Below the pieces are notes generated by a model. The model was not told the DNA's origin. It was given only the letters and a program-made list of their open reading frames with translations, and searched no databases. Below, piece after piece: positions 31,472-40,637 of a stretch of 64,000 nucleotides of DNA. This DNA is from Bdellovibrio sp. GT3. Its GTDB lineage: Bacteria > Bdellovibrionota > Bdellovibrionia > Bdellovibrionales > Bdellovibrionaceae. Made by a program: the position numbers and the translations under genes. The stretch is from assembly GCF_037996765.1 (NCBI RefSeq), contig NZ_JBBNAD010000004.1:744001-808000 (forward strand). The letters run 5' to 3'. Each line of letters starts with the position of its first letter. Position 1 is the first letter of the stretch.

Positions 31472-33928
31472 GTGGATTCAATCAACTCGTTGTATGGGTA
31501 TTTCTTAGAGTGTTGCACTTGGGCTTGGGTTTTGGGCTCGATTGTGGCGCTTTTGTTTGTTGGCTTCTTTGGAAGTCCTTTGATCGTGTGGACGATCGTT
31601 TTGGCGGCTATCATGGTGGGCTTTGCGGCTCCGATGTGGCTTTGGATCGTGTTCGCTGTTGTGGCAGTGATCTTTAACGTTCCGCCGATTCGTACAGCAC
31701 TTGTTACTTCAGGTGTGTTTGCGATCTTTAAAAAGTTCCAGTTTTTGCCAAAAATTTCTGACACCGAGAAAGCCGCTCTGGATGCGGGTGTGGTGTGGGT
31801 GGAGAAAGATCTTTTCTCTGGTAAACCAAACTTCCAAAACTTGATGAATGAGCCTTACCCGGATTTGACGGCTGAGGAAAAAGCGTTCATGAACGGTCCG
31901 GTTGAAGCTCTTTGTAAAATGATCGACCACTGGGAGATCTACAAAACCAAAGATATTCCTCAACCAATTTGGGACTATATCAAAAAAGAAAAATTCTTGG
32001 GGATGATCGTACCTAAAGAGTACGGTGGTCTTGGATTCTCGGCGCTGTGTCACTCTGAAGTGATTATGAAGCTGTCATCACGTTCTATCGCGGTTGCGAT
32101 TCAAGTGATGGTTCCAAACTCATTGGGTCCTGCAGAGCTTTTGGCTCACTACGGTACTGATGCTCAGAAAAATCACTGGTTGCCTCGTTTGGCTGAAGGT
32201 AAGGAAATCCCTTGCTTCGGTTTGACAGAGCCAAATGCAGGTTCTGATGCGGGCGCGATTGTTTCCACTGGTGTGCTTTTCAAAGACACTGATGGCAAAA
32301 TCAAAATCAAATTGAACTGGAACAAGCGTTGGATCACGCTGGCTGCGATCTCTTCTGTGATCGGTCTTGCGTTCCGTTTGCGTGACCCGGAAAATCTTTT
32401 GGGTAAAGGTGAGGACCTGGGCATCACTTGTGCTTTGATCCCTTCCAATACACCAGGCGTGGTTCTTGGTAAACGTCATGATCCTCTAAATACTCCGTTC
32501 TACAACTGTCCTACACACGGTAAAGACGTGGTGGTTGACGCTGAAGACGCTATCGTTGGTGGTCTTGCTAACGCTGGTAAAGGTTGGATGATGTTGATGG
32601 AGTGCTTGGCTGCAGGCCGTGGTATCTCTCTTCCAGCTCAGGCAACAGGCGGAACGAAATTGGCGGCTCGCGTGACTTCTGCACATGCAGTGGTTCGTCG
32701 TCAGTTCGGTGTTTCCATCGGTAAATTCGAAGGTGTTGAAGAGCCTTTGGCACGTATTGGTGCTGCGGCTTACACACTTGAAGCGATGAGAAAGTACTGC
32801 TTGGGTGCTCTTGATAAAGGTATCAAACCAGGCGTTATCACAGCGATGCAAAAATACTATACGACTGAAATGGGTCGTAAAGTGATCATCGACGCGATGG
32901 ACATCATGGGCGGTGCGGGTATCTCCATGGGACCTCGCAACGTACTTGCTGAAATCTATATCGCAACTCCAATCGGTATCACGGTTGAAGGTGCAAACAT
33001 CATGACTCGTACGTTGATCGTATTCGGTCAAGGTGCTCTTCGTGCGCATCCGTTCGCGTATGCTGAAGTAAAAGCTTACGAGGCTAATGACCTTAAAGGA
33101 TTCGACCGTGCATTCTTCGGTCATATCGGTCACATCGTTCGTAACACGTGCCGCGCGATCTTGTTGTCATGCTCTCGCGGTTACCTTGCTTCCACTCCGG
33201 ATTGTCATCCAGAGATGAAAGTATACTTCCGTCGTATGTCCTGGACTTCCGCTACTTTCGCATTGCTATCTGATGTGGCAATGGGCGTATTGGGTGGTTC
33301 TTTGAAAATGAAGGAAAAAATCACAGGTCGTTTCGCGGATATCCTGGCTCATATGTATATCGCAACTGCGATCCTTCGCCGTTTCGAAGCAGAAGGTCGT
33401 CGCGAAGAAGACTTGGCATTTGCTCACTACAACTTGAAAATGTGCATGGTTGAAATCCAAAAAGGTTTCGACGGTATCTTTGACAACTTGAAGATCCCAG
33501 GTCTTCGTTGGTTCTTCAAAGGTTGGATCGGTGCTTGGTCTCGTATCAATTCCATCGGTTCCCAGGCTTCTGACGGTTGGACTCACGCTATCGCTGCTGA
33601 AATGATGAAAGAAGGCGGTATTCGTGATCGTTTGACGGATGGTATCTACCTTCCAAAAGAACGTGATCAAGCCATCGGTCGTTTGGATTACGCATTCACA
33701 GTTTCTTTGCGTGCTGAAGCAGCTGAGAAGAAAATCAAAAAAGCGATCCGTGACGGCGTTCTTCCTAAGAAGAAAGCAAACATGCTGATTGACGACGCTT
33801 TGGCGAAAAACGTGATCAATGCTGAAGAAGCTGGCTTGATGAAAGAAGCTGATGCTGTACGCTACGACGCGATCCTGGTGGATGAGTTCACTGAAGAGCA
33901 ATACCATGCTAACAAAGTGATCCGCTAG
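31472..33928 (+). CDS. fadE: FadE-type acyl-CoA dehydrogenase
   Basis: 818 residues, the same size class as E. coli FadE. An N-terminal membrane region (about 13-77; VALLFVGFFGSPLIVW, WLWIVFAVVAVIF) is followed by the acyl-CoA dehydrogenase core with KEYGGLGFS, CFGLTEPNAGSDAG and DIMGGAGISMGPRNVLAE. It catalyses the first step of beta-oxidation with FAD. Start is GTG at 31472, with AAGGAG eight bases upstream. Codon use is strongly GGT/CGT/CTT-biased, as in highly expressed genes. Prey lipids are a likely fuel. Confidence 0.95.
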   Translation: MDSINSLYGYFLECCTWAWVLGSIVALLFVGFFGSPLIVWTIVLAAIMVGFAAPMWLWIVFAVVAVIFNVPPIRTALVTSGVFAIFKKFQFLPKISDTEKAALDAGVVWVEKDLFSGKPNFQNLMNEPYPDLTAEEKAFMNGPVEALCKMIDHWEIYKTKDIPQPIWDYIKKEKFLGMIVPKEYGGLGFSALCHSEVIMKLSSRSIAVAIQVMVPNSLGPAELLAHYGTDAQKNHWLPRLAEGKEIPCFGLTEPNAGSDAGAIVSTGVLFKDTDGKIKIKLNWNKRWITLAAISSVIGLAFRLRDPENLLGKGEDLGITCALIPSNTPGVVLGKRHDPLNTPFYNCPTHGKDVVVDAEDAIVGGLANAGKGWMMLMECLAAGRGISLPAQATGGTKLAARVTSAHAVVRRQFGVSIGKFEGVEEPLARIGAAAYTLEAMRKYCLGALDKGIKPGVITAMQKYYTTEMGRKVIIDAMDIMGGAGISMGPRNVLAEIYIATPIGITVEGANIMTRTLIVFGQGALRAHPFAYAEVKAYEANDLKGFDRAFFGHIGHIVRNTCRAILLSCSRGYLASTPDCHPEMKVYFRRMSWTSATFALLSDVAMGVLGGSLKMKEKITGRFADILAHMYIATAILRRFEAEGRREEDLAFAHYNLKMCMVEIQKGFDGIFDNLKIPGLRWFFKGWIGAWSRINSIGSQASDGWTHAIAAEMMKEGGIRDRLTDGIYLPKERDQAIGRLDYAFTVSLRAEAAEKKIKKAIRDGVLPKKKANMLIDDALAKNVINAEEAGLMKEADAVRYDAILVDEFTEEQYHANKVIR

Positions 33929-33951
33929 TTACCAAGATAACTGAAAAAACG

Positions 33952-33984
33952 AAAAACCCCGGTCTATAAAACCGGGGTTTTTTA
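33952..33984. terminator. Bidirectional intrinsic terminator after fadE
   Basis: AAAACCCCGGT-CTATAAA-ACCGGGGTTTT hairpin with A-run before and T-run after; serves fadE and the convergent secreted-protein gene. Confidence 0.92.
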
Positions 33985-34002
33985 TTTAGAGAGAGTGGGA
34001 TC

Positions 34003-34509
34003 TTAGCGTGCTGCTTTTTTAGACGTCTCTTTTACGTCGATGGACGCATTGATTTGGCCGTCGCAGAAGTCGTAGCCGCAAGCTTCGCGCATTTTGTGGT
34101 CTTGAACATAAAGTTCAGTTGCGTCGATGGTTTTAGTAACTTTCAGCATGCCACCTTCGTCTCTGTAAGTTACATAGCTGATTTCAAAAATTCCTGGAGC
34201 AACACGTTTAGCTTCCAGGTTGTGGAAAACATCATCAGCTACAAGGAAAGAGGCTGAAAGGTTGCCCATCTCGGCGTTGCTATTATAGGTAAGATAAACT
34301 GTGCTGCTTGGGCTTATGTCAGTGCTCATGCCAAGATCAGTTACAACAACAGTCACTTTTCTGCGTACGCTGTCTTTTCTGGTGTCAGCAAGGCGGATTG
34401 CCTGGTCAACGAAGTCAGGGGTGATTTTGTCTTCAGTAGGTGCAAGAGGTGCGGCGTGAGAAGTAGTGGCTGCGGACAAAGCGATTAGGAACATAACGAT
34501 CTTTTTCAT
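34003..34509 (-). CDS. Secreted protein of unknown function
   Basis: 168 residues. Signal peptide MKKIVMFLIALSAATTSHA; mature part contains beta-rich segments (KVTVVVTDLGMSTDIS, FEISYVTYRDEGGMLKVTKTI) and one cysteine pair (REACGYDFC). RBS AAGGAG. No family recognised. Confidence 0.78.
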   Translation of the reverse strand: MKKIVMFLIALSAATTSHAAPLAPTEDKITPDFVDQAIRLADTRKDSVRRKVTVVVTDLGMSTDISPSSTVYLTYNSNAEMGNLSASFLVADDVFHNLEAKRVAPGIFEISYVTYRDEGGMLKVTKTIDATELYVQDHKMREACGYDFCDGQINASIDVKETSKKAAR

Positions 34510-34585
34510 TTGAAACTCCTTAAGTTAAAACAGTGTTCTTGATATGGGCCAGTTTGTAGCAAAGTATTTTTCAGAATGAAATAGG

Positions 34586-34606
34586 GTGGTGACCAGTGGG
34601 CACCAC
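34586..34606. promoter_or_regulatory. Inverted repeat in a 265-bp divergent intergenic region
   Basis: GTGGTG and CACCAC arms in about 21 bp between two divergent secreted-protein genes (34509 and 34775). It could be an operator for either gene. Weak evidence. Confidence 0.35.
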
Positions 34607-34774
34607 TAAGCAATTAACTGTGACGGAATTTTAAGAAACGCTGATTGGTGACCGATTTAATTCGAATTGGACTGAGTTTACACACTGGAAAAACTTCATG
34701 AATGATTGTTGGCAAGGGCACTGGAGTGCGCCCCGAAAGCTCATTAGGATTGTATCTTTATCGGAGGTGCTAGG

Positions 34775-35311
34775 ATGGTGGATTTGGCGAAGGTACTTAT
34801 GATGGTTTGTATTTTATTTGTGGCGGGGCAGGTAAAAGCAGATCTGCAGGTTACGGCAAATACCAACGTTTGGGCTGTGCCGTCGACCTCGAAAAGCTGC
34901 AAAGCATGGAAGCAGAATAAGGAAGAGAACGACGTTCCATCCAAGTACATCAACCTCGGTAATCTTAGTTTTCTATGGTCAGACAGTGATCTGGATTTGC
35001 AAATCAAAGAAATCAGGGTGTCCTTGCGGGATCCAGTTTTGAACGGTGGAGAGTATCTTTGCCGGGTTTCAGGAGAGGATCTGAAATTCCTGGGGGAGGG
35101 TGATTGGATGACTGTCAGAAAAGCCGCCAGTCATCAGTACACTTATGTCGCAACAGACTGCCCGATGTTGTGTGGTGGTATTCAATTCCAAAAAGACGTG
35201 GCGGCAACGATCAACGGAAAGATCGAAGTCATTGGTGACGTTGAAAAGGATGGAAGATTGGAAGAGCGCGTTTACGGTCTCACCATCTCTGTCGATAATC
35301 TGGAGTTTTAG
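34775..35311 (+). CDS. Secreted protein of unknown function
   Basis: 178 residues. Signal peptide-like N-terminus (MVDLAKVLMMVCILFVAGQVKA). Cysteines SKSCKAW, YLCRVSG and CPMLCGG. The beta-rich sequence (LSFLWSDSDLDLQIKEIRVSL) suggests a beta-sandwich. RBS CGGAGGTG. Its 3' end overlaps the convergent membrane-protein gene by 4 bp. No family recognised. Confidence 0.75.
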   Translation: MVDLAKVLMMVCILFVAGQVKADLQVTANTNVWAVPSTSKSCKAWKQNKEENDVPSKYINLGNLSFLWSDSDLDLQIKEIRVSLRDPVLNGGEYLCRVSGEDLKFLGEGDWMTVRKAASHQYTYVATDCPMLCGGIQFQKDVAATINGKIEVIGDVEKDGRLEERVYGLTISVDNLEF

Positions 35312-36129
35312 CGGTGCACCGGCATGATGTTGAAACCTTTTGGGCGTAACGACCAGCAAACATGCCAGATGATTCCAATGGCAATATAGTGCGGATCATA
35401 AACATAAGACAAAAAGCTTAAAACCTGTGGGTTTTGGTAATACCAAACTCCGACAACCTGAATGGGCACCCAGAAAGCGGCAATCTCCAGCGCGGCTCGT
35501 TGGGGTCCCTTGCTTGAGTTTCTGACGGTGTATTCGTACCAGTCGAAAAAATGCACCAATGCAGTATATGTGATCAGCGCACTGGCCCGGGTTTTAAACT
35601 CTCCCATGAAAAGTAAAACCGTCAGCAGGGTCAGAAAAAGCAAATGCTTTTGAAAGCGGCTGATTCCAATCTTGTGAAGTGCCAGAGCGCTTAATAGTGC
35701 CAATGTGGCGCAGCCCAAAAATAAGTATCCCCACAATCCAAAGTCGGCCAAATGCAGGGCTAAAAGTGCCAGGGGTAAAACCAAAATTTCCGGCAGACGC
35801 TTCAGTGAATAGGGTGTGTTTTCAAAAAAGAGTTCATCCAGGGCAAAGTGAATCACAAACAATATTTGGGAGACGGTGGCGACGATCAACTGGGTCCTTG
35901 TGCCTGCGGGGCCAAGCAATAACAAAAGTGCCAGAAGTCCAAGTAGGGCCATTGCTACAAACAGTGGCTTGCGGTTGGACTGTGCACGTTTGTAGAAACC
36001 GTGAATGCCGTGCGCGACAATAAGCGGACCGCCAATCGCTGAGAACATCACATTGGGCGGCAGCAGAAAAACAGCTGCCAGGGCCAAGAGGCGTGTTAGA
36101 AAAAATATCCAAGTATTCTCGAGTTTCAT
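35308..36129 (-). CDS. Multi-pass membrane protein of unknown function
   Basis: 273 residues with about eight hydrophobic segments (FFLTRLLALAAVFLLPPNVMF, LFVAMALLGLLALLLLLGP, GYLFLGCATLALLSALAL and others) and conserved-looking His/Asp residues in loops (YTALVHFFDWYEY, GIIWHVCWSLRPKG). The protein resembles carotenoid- or desaturase-related membrane proteins only in general layout; I cannot assign it. Start ATG at 36129 with a weak RBS. Confidence 0.65.
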   Translation of the reverse strand: MKLENTWIFFLTRLLALAAVFLLPPNVMFSAIGGPLIVAHGIHGFYKRAQSNRKPLFVAMALLGLLALLLLLGPAGTRTQLIVATVSQILFVIHFALDELFFENTPYSLKRLPEILVLPLALLALHLADFGLWGYLFLGCATLALLSALALHKIGISRFQKHLLFLTLLTVLLFMGEFKTRASALITYTALVHFFDWYEYTVRNSSKGPQRAALEIAAFWVPIQVVGVWYYQNPQVLSFLSYVYDPHYIAIGIIWHVCWSLRPKGFNIMPVHR

Positions 36130-36317
36130 TCAATCATTCTGTGTTGCTCTATCGTTGCAGTCATTGCTGTTGTTGATTTCGCAAATTTAAAACGTGGTTG
36201 TCTTTAAAATTGAAAAATGAACGCAGCCAAGAACAACGCACAGCAGGGTTGTGTTTCCCAGCATAAATGGAAACAATCTAACTTCAAAAGAAATTTTAAA
36301 GCGATAGGTTATTCGGT

Positions 36318-37364
36318 ATGTTTTGGATTTTAATACCTTTGCTCTTTAAGAGCCTTTTTGTATTGGCGCAACCCACCTACAATACGGGAGCCTTCTGGCG
36401 CGCCATCGATACGGCGAACCCCACTTGCACAATTTCATCAGCACTTTCTGGTTGGCGCAGTTTTTCAGCGGAGACCATTAACTTCAACTGTACCGATGAT
36501 TATCGTGTTGCCAAAGCCGAGTGTCGCCTTAATGGAGGCGCTTGGGCTAATTGCACATCTTTGACTTCTTATACTTCTCCGACCTTGGCGAATGATACAA
36601 CCTACACCTTTGAAGTGCGAGCTACAGATTATTTCGGCAAACTGTCGTCAGTGGGGGCAGGGCAAACTCGTACCTGGTCCGTGGATTTAGGAACGCCATC
36701 AGTCAGTATTACCAGTTGGACGGGAACCAATACGGGATCATCCCGGGTTTACTTTTCAGGCACCGACAATGAAAGCGGCGTCGCGAGCTATCAATGTTCC
36801 ATTGATACGGGCACAGCATCTTGGGCGGCATGTTCTGGTTCTTACCTTGAGGCCACTGGTAGCGCCGGTGTGACATATTATTTTCGCGTGATCGTCACTG
36901 ATAACGTAGGTCGGGTCAGTGGACAAGTGACCACCAGTTGGCGCAATGGCAATTGGGGTGGCTGGAGTGGCTGTTCGGTTTCCTGTGGCGGGGGATCCAT
37001 GACTCGCGCTTGTAACAATCCTTCTCCGTCAGGAAGTCCTCCGGGGATGGGCTGTAGTGGTATTTCCTCGCAGGCATGCAATACCCATTCTTGTTGTACG
37101 GCTGCCAATAACACTTCGAACATGTGTCCTGGAAATTACTATACGCTGCAAGCTTACAACAACTCGAACCCTTCTTGCCCAACGCCTTATACGCAGCCAG
37201 CAGACGGCACCGGTGCTGCAAAAGTTGATTCAGATCCGGCAGTACCAGCGGGTGGAGTTGTTTCTTGTGCCAGCGGTTCCATATCTCGCTCCAATTTGCA
37301 GTCTTCTGAGGTCTGTGCTAAAGAGTGCACAACTTGGTATACTGCAACGTGCAGATGTAATTAG
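36318..37364 (+). CDS. Secreted protein with Ig-like repeats and a thrombospondin type-1 repeat
   Basis: 348 residues. Signal peptide MFWILIPLLFKSLFVLA. Two related beta-sandwich-type segments (about 33-122 and 126-208: CTISSALSGWRSF..., VSITSWTGTNTGSS...). Then a thrombospondin type-1 repeat at 213-259: WGGWSGCSVSCGGG, Arg230, and six cysteines (219, 223, 232, 246, 254, 259) in canonical spacing. A Cys-rich tail follows. TSRs in animals and apicomplexan parasites act in adhesion. First gene of a plus-strand series; next gene starts 8 bp on. Confidence 0.85.
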   Translation: MFWILIPLLFKSLFVLAQPTYNTGAFWRAIDTANPTCTISSALSGWRSFSAETINFNCTDDYRVAKAECRLNGGAWANCTSLTSYTSPTLANDTTYTFEVRATDYFGKLSSVGAGQTRTWSVDLGTPSVSITSWTGTNTGSSRVYFSGTDNESGVASYQCSIDTGTASWAACSGSYLEATGSAGVTYYFRVIVTDNVGRVSGQVTTSWRNGNWGGWSGCSVSCGGGSMTRACNNPSPSGSPPGMGCSGISSQACNTHSCCTAANNTSNMCPGNYYTLQAYNNSNPSCPTPYTQPADGTGAAKVDSDPAVPAGGVVSCASGSISRSNLQSSEVCAKECTTWYTATCRCN

Positions 37365-37371
37365 GTGGATT

Positions 37372-37983
37372 ATGTACGAAGCGGTAGAGGTTACCTTCAG
37401 TTATGCTGGAAATCGCGATTACCTGGATATCACCCAGATTACGGGTGTGATTTGGGATGCGCTTTTTCAGAAATATCAGATTCAAAAAATTCAACAGGTG
37501 CACTTTAAACTTGTCAGTCCGTTGTTTCGGCAAGGGCGTTTGGAGGAGATTGATCCCTTGTTAGCGCCGAAAGATGCTGCTGTGACTTTACGTTTTATCG
37601 ACGATGAAAATAGACAACGGCATTTTGTCGTCTATGCAGATCGCACACCGATTGTCGCGCGTTTTCCTGAGGAATTCAATGAGGACGACCATTTTCAAAT
37701 TTCCAAGGATTCTGTCAGATACAACGGCGGATACCACCATTCCAATCGATTGGTATATTTAATTACCAAAATGTGTCGTGCCCATGTTGTTCGCTATCTG
37801 CAAGCAGTCAGGCCTCAGGCCGTGCAGTTTTTTATTCCCACATACGATTTAAAAAAAGATCCCGTTGAAGAATTCATTTTTGAAATTCGCCCCAATGGAA
37901 GACCACGCAATGGATTCCAGCGCTATAATTTTACTCGCGACGGACAGGACTACGGCTATGGATACGCGAGGTTCCAGACGTGA
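37372..37983 (+). CDS. Conserved-looking protein of unknown function
   Basis: 203 residues from the ATG at 37372, which has AGGTGG upstream; the frame is open further upstream inside the previous gene. No signal peptide. Soluble, rich in aromatic residues and Arg, with the tail RPRNGFQRYNFTRDGQDYGYGYARF. No family recognised. Overlaps the next gene by 4 bp. Confidence 0.7.
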   Translation: MYEAVEVTFSYAGNRDYLDITQITGVIWDALFQKYQIQKIQQVHFKLVSPLFRQGRLEEIDPLLAPKDAAVTLRFIDDENRQRHFVVYADRTPIVARFPEEFNEDDHFQISKDSVRYNGGYHHSNRLVYLITKMCRAHVVRYLQAVRPQAVQFFIPTYDLKKDPVEEFIFEIRPNGRPRNGFQRYNFTRDGQDYGYGYARFQT

Positions 37984-38426
37984 TCAGGTCTCAGGGACGT
38001 GTCATCTTTTGGCTTTTACTGATAGCAGGTCTTTGGCGAATTGCCTTGCAGTTTGTTTTGCCCCAAGTGGAATCCAGGCGGGTGGCAGTGGGGCCGTTTG
38101 CCCATGCATTTATTGGTGATGGTCATTTTCAGAAAATTCACTGTGAGGTACAAACACCCCGCGGAATGGAAGTCGTGTCCTTGGAAGAACTCAACAATAA
38201 TCGTTCCCTGTTGTTGAGTGAAATTACCATGCGGAGCTATTGGGCCGCGGTCGAGGGATTTATTTTACCTCCTGAGCGACAGCGTATCCTTAAGAAAATG
38301 TTTTGCGATGAAAACATCGCGTCTCGACTAAAGTTACCGGAAGGAATTCAAAAAGTTTCCCTGTGGAAGGAAGCCCGCAGTCTATTTCCAGAAAGGTTAG
38401 AGCAAATTGAAATACAGTGCCTCTAA
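37980..38426 (+). CDS. Membrane-anchored protein of unknown function
   Basis: 148 residues from a GTG at 37980 (GTGA overlap with the preceding stop). One N-terminal membrane segment, VIFWLLLIAGLWRIALQFVL, then an extracytoplasmic part with three cysteines. No known domain. Its 3' end overlaps the next gene by 20 bp, so the block is translated as a unit. Confidence 0.65.
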   Translation: MIRSQGRVIFWLLLIAGLWRIALQFVLPQVESRRVAVGPFAHAFIGDGHFQKIHCEVQTPRGMEVVSLEELNNNRSLLLSEITMRSYWAAVEGFILPPERQRILKKMFCDENIASRLKLPEGIQKVSLWKEARSLFPERLEQIEIQCL

Positions 38427-39159
38427 TATCTTTCTAACCGGGAAGTGTTTTTTAAGTTTTGCGCTGCTATGGGATTTTAGCAGGGTGTTGGCGGATCATG
38501 CCAACTGGGTGCTATGGAACCACCCAACTGTGTCTTTGCTTTGTGCAATGATGGTAGTCTTGGGCAGTGTCGCATTCTTATCGGAATCGCAGCGAAGAGT
38601 GATGGGGCTTCTTTGTTTTCTGGGCTTTATAGTTTTTTATTTTCTAAATCCGGCGTCGATCTCTGTGGCGACGGGAATGGTGGGCTGGTTACTACTTTGG
38701 ATCGTCGCTCAACCCCTAAATGCCAAGTGGGATGATTCTTCATGGAAGTTTCACCCGTGGTCTCAAGAGATTCTTTGGATTGTGATGGGTATCACCTACG
38801 CTGATGGCGGAGTGGCAAAACTGCTTCAACCACTATGGTACCAGGGACAGGCATTAGAGACGATTGCCCAAGTGGGACCTTCTATGGTGCCGGGGTTTGG
38901 CAGAAAGATTTTGGCGGAAAGCAGTCTGGTCGCAAAAGTGGCGACTTGGTCTGCGATAGCTGTGCAGTGTGGGGCGGTTTTGCCTATTTTTTGGAAACGA
39001 AGTCGGGTTTTTTTCTGGTGGGCGCTAACATTGATGCATCTATCAATTGCCGGGCTGTTTGTGTTGCAAGTGTTACCGGTTTACATGCTGGCCTGCCAGG
39101 CGTTGATGTTTGATTATAAATTTCTTCCTGAATTGAAAGCAAAGAGAGTTTTGGCGTGA
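38407..39159 (+). CDS. HTTM-like multi-pass membrane protein
   Basis: 250 residues from a TTG at 38407 (AGGTTAG upstream). Six or so hydrophobic segments. The stretch YADGGVAKLLQPLWYQGQAL resembles the W..G.A region of HTTM proteins (vitamin K-dependent gamma-carboxylase-like), and a later segment (WWALTLMHLSIAGLFVLQV) carries a membrane histidine. The match is by eye and weak; DoxX-like proteins are an alternative. GTGA overlap with the next gene. Confidence 0.55.
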   Translation: MKYSASNIFLTGKCFLSFALLWDFSRVLADHANWVLWNHPTVSLLCAMMVVLGSVAFLSESQRRVMGLLCFLGFIVFYFLNPASISVATGMVGWLLLWIVAQPLNAKWDDSSWKFHPWSQEILWIVMGITYADGGVAKLLQPLWYQGQALETIAQVGPSMVPGFGRKILAESSLVAKVATWSAIAVQCGAVLPIFWKRSRVFFWWALTLMHLSIAGLFVLQVLPVYMLACQALMFDYKFLPELKAKRVLA

Positions 39160-40637
39160 AAAGTATAATTTTGGTTTTATCGAGCGTTTTGCTATTGAGC
39201 TCTTGTTCCTGGTTTCACAGAACCAAGATGATTTCAATTGGTATTGCGAACCTTCCTGAAACGCTGGACCCGGTTCAATATAGCATTAATCCTGAAGCCA
39301 GTATTGTCAGACTATTGCATCGGGCGCTTTTCACCTTCGCAATGGATCCCAAAACCGGGGAGTATCGTATTGAATCTGCTGTCGCGGAGCTGCCGGTGAT
39401 TCAGGGGAAAAAGATTTCAATCAAAGTTAAGGATGGCGCAAAATTTAATTTCCTGTCCGGTGATCAAAAAATCGTCAGGGATATTGATTCCGAAGATATT
39501 GCTGCAACAATTTTGCGGGTTGCCGACCCTGATTCGCATTCTGTTGTGAACCAGGACTTGGACGGCATTGTGGGGCTTCAGGAATGGAAAAAGCTTTCTC
39601 CGGAAAATCGTCGTACTAAATATCCAACAGGTATTTCTTTTCCGGATAAAAAGACTGTGCAAGTGGAATTAAGAAATCCAAATCCATTTTGGCATCAGAA
39701 TCTGGTGAAAACACAATTTCTGATTCTTCCTAAAGAGGCTTATCAAAATAAAGAATTCACCTCCTGGCAAAAAGGCACAGGGGAATTTCACATCCTCACT
39801 CAGGATGCAATATCTTTGACGATTGTGAAAGATGGCCAAAATTTGAAGCTTTTGTTTATGGGTAAGTTGTCTAATTCTCAGCAGCTTTTTGATGCCGATA
39901 AAATCAGTGTCTTGTTTGTTCCTGATGGTGTTCGTCTGGGGGATTTCAAGTTTTCCGTTTTCACCAAAGAACTTGAACGGCAGAAGGGTGTATTGCTGGT
40001 CGGTCCCGCTTTAAACCTGGGATACTTAAGACTGTCTTCACAATGGATGAAGAAAAATCCTGATGGTAAACTGCGCGTTTCACAGGGCTTGCGTCGTGAT
40101 GAGATTGTCAGTGCATTACTTCCGATGACCGGAAAACCGATGCTGGAAATCGTACCCGGAATCACCGCACCTTCCGCTGCTGAAAAGACGGTTACAAATG
40201 GTAAGCCATTGAACCTGCGCTTGGGCTTGCCGGATATTAGTGAATCACGGTCGTTTGCTGATGCCATCACGGGGCAGTTGTCGCGTCACGGAATCACTGT
40301 GCAAACTCAGTTTTTGCAACCTGAGATTATGGAAAAGGAATTTTCACTTGGACGGTTTGATTTGATTTCCCAGTATTGGGTGATGGATGCACCGGACTGG
40401 ACGGGCTTTATGAATTTCCTGGCTGACGGATCGACAGGTGTGACTACCAAGTGGAATCAAGCCGTTTCCAAGGGGTCTTTGCCAGAAGCTTTGCAATCCA
40501 TGAATAGTTCTCTGCAAACAAACTCGGGATGGATCCCCTTGGTTTCTTCAGGCCGCATGGTGATTCACAAAAAAAATATTCAGGGGCTCCGCTTTGATGG
40601 GTTGTTTGTGGACTTCAGTCAGGCACGAATTGAATAG
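39156..40637 (+). CDS. Substrate-binding-like lipoprotein (SBP_bac_5)
   Basis: 493 residues from a GTG at 39156. Signal peptide with lipobox LLSSC (Cys17). SBP family 5 features: MISIGIANLPETLDPVQYSINP, IVRLLHRALFTF, a body of typical length, and FDLISQYWVMDAPDWTGFMNFL near the C-terminus. Unlike oppA at 15196 there are no permease or ATPase genes beside it. It may act in an envelope process rather than uptake. The next gene starts directly after the stop. Confidence 0.8.
   Translation: MKSIILVLSSVLLLSSCSWFHRTKMISIGIANLPETLDPVQYSINPEASIVRLLHRALFTFAMDPKTGEYRIESAVAELPVIQGKKISIKVKDGAKFNFLSGDQKIVRDIDSEDIAATILRVADPDSHSVVNQDLDGIVGLQEWKKLSPENRRTKYPTGISFPDKKTVQVELRNPNPFWHQNLVKTQFLILPKEAYQNKEFTSWQKGTGEFHILTQDAISLTIVKDGQNLKLLFMGKLSNSQQLFDADKISVLFVPDGVRLGDFKFSVFTKELERQKGVLLVGPALNLGYLRLSSQWMKKNPDGKLRVSQGLRRDEIVSALLPMTGKPMLEIVPGITAPSAAEKTVTNGKPLNLRLGLPDISESRSFADAITGQLSRHGITVQTQFLQPEIMEKEFSLGRFDLISQYWVMDAPDWTGFMNFLADGSTGVTTKWNQAVSKGSLPEALQSMNSSLQTNSGWIPLVSSGRMVIHKKNIQGLRFDGLFVDFSQARIE

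Noticed and set aside
37057-37371. Longer N-terminal extension of the gene at 37372
   Set aside because: The extra residues read through the coding region of the TSR protein in another frame; the ATG at 37372 has its own RBS.
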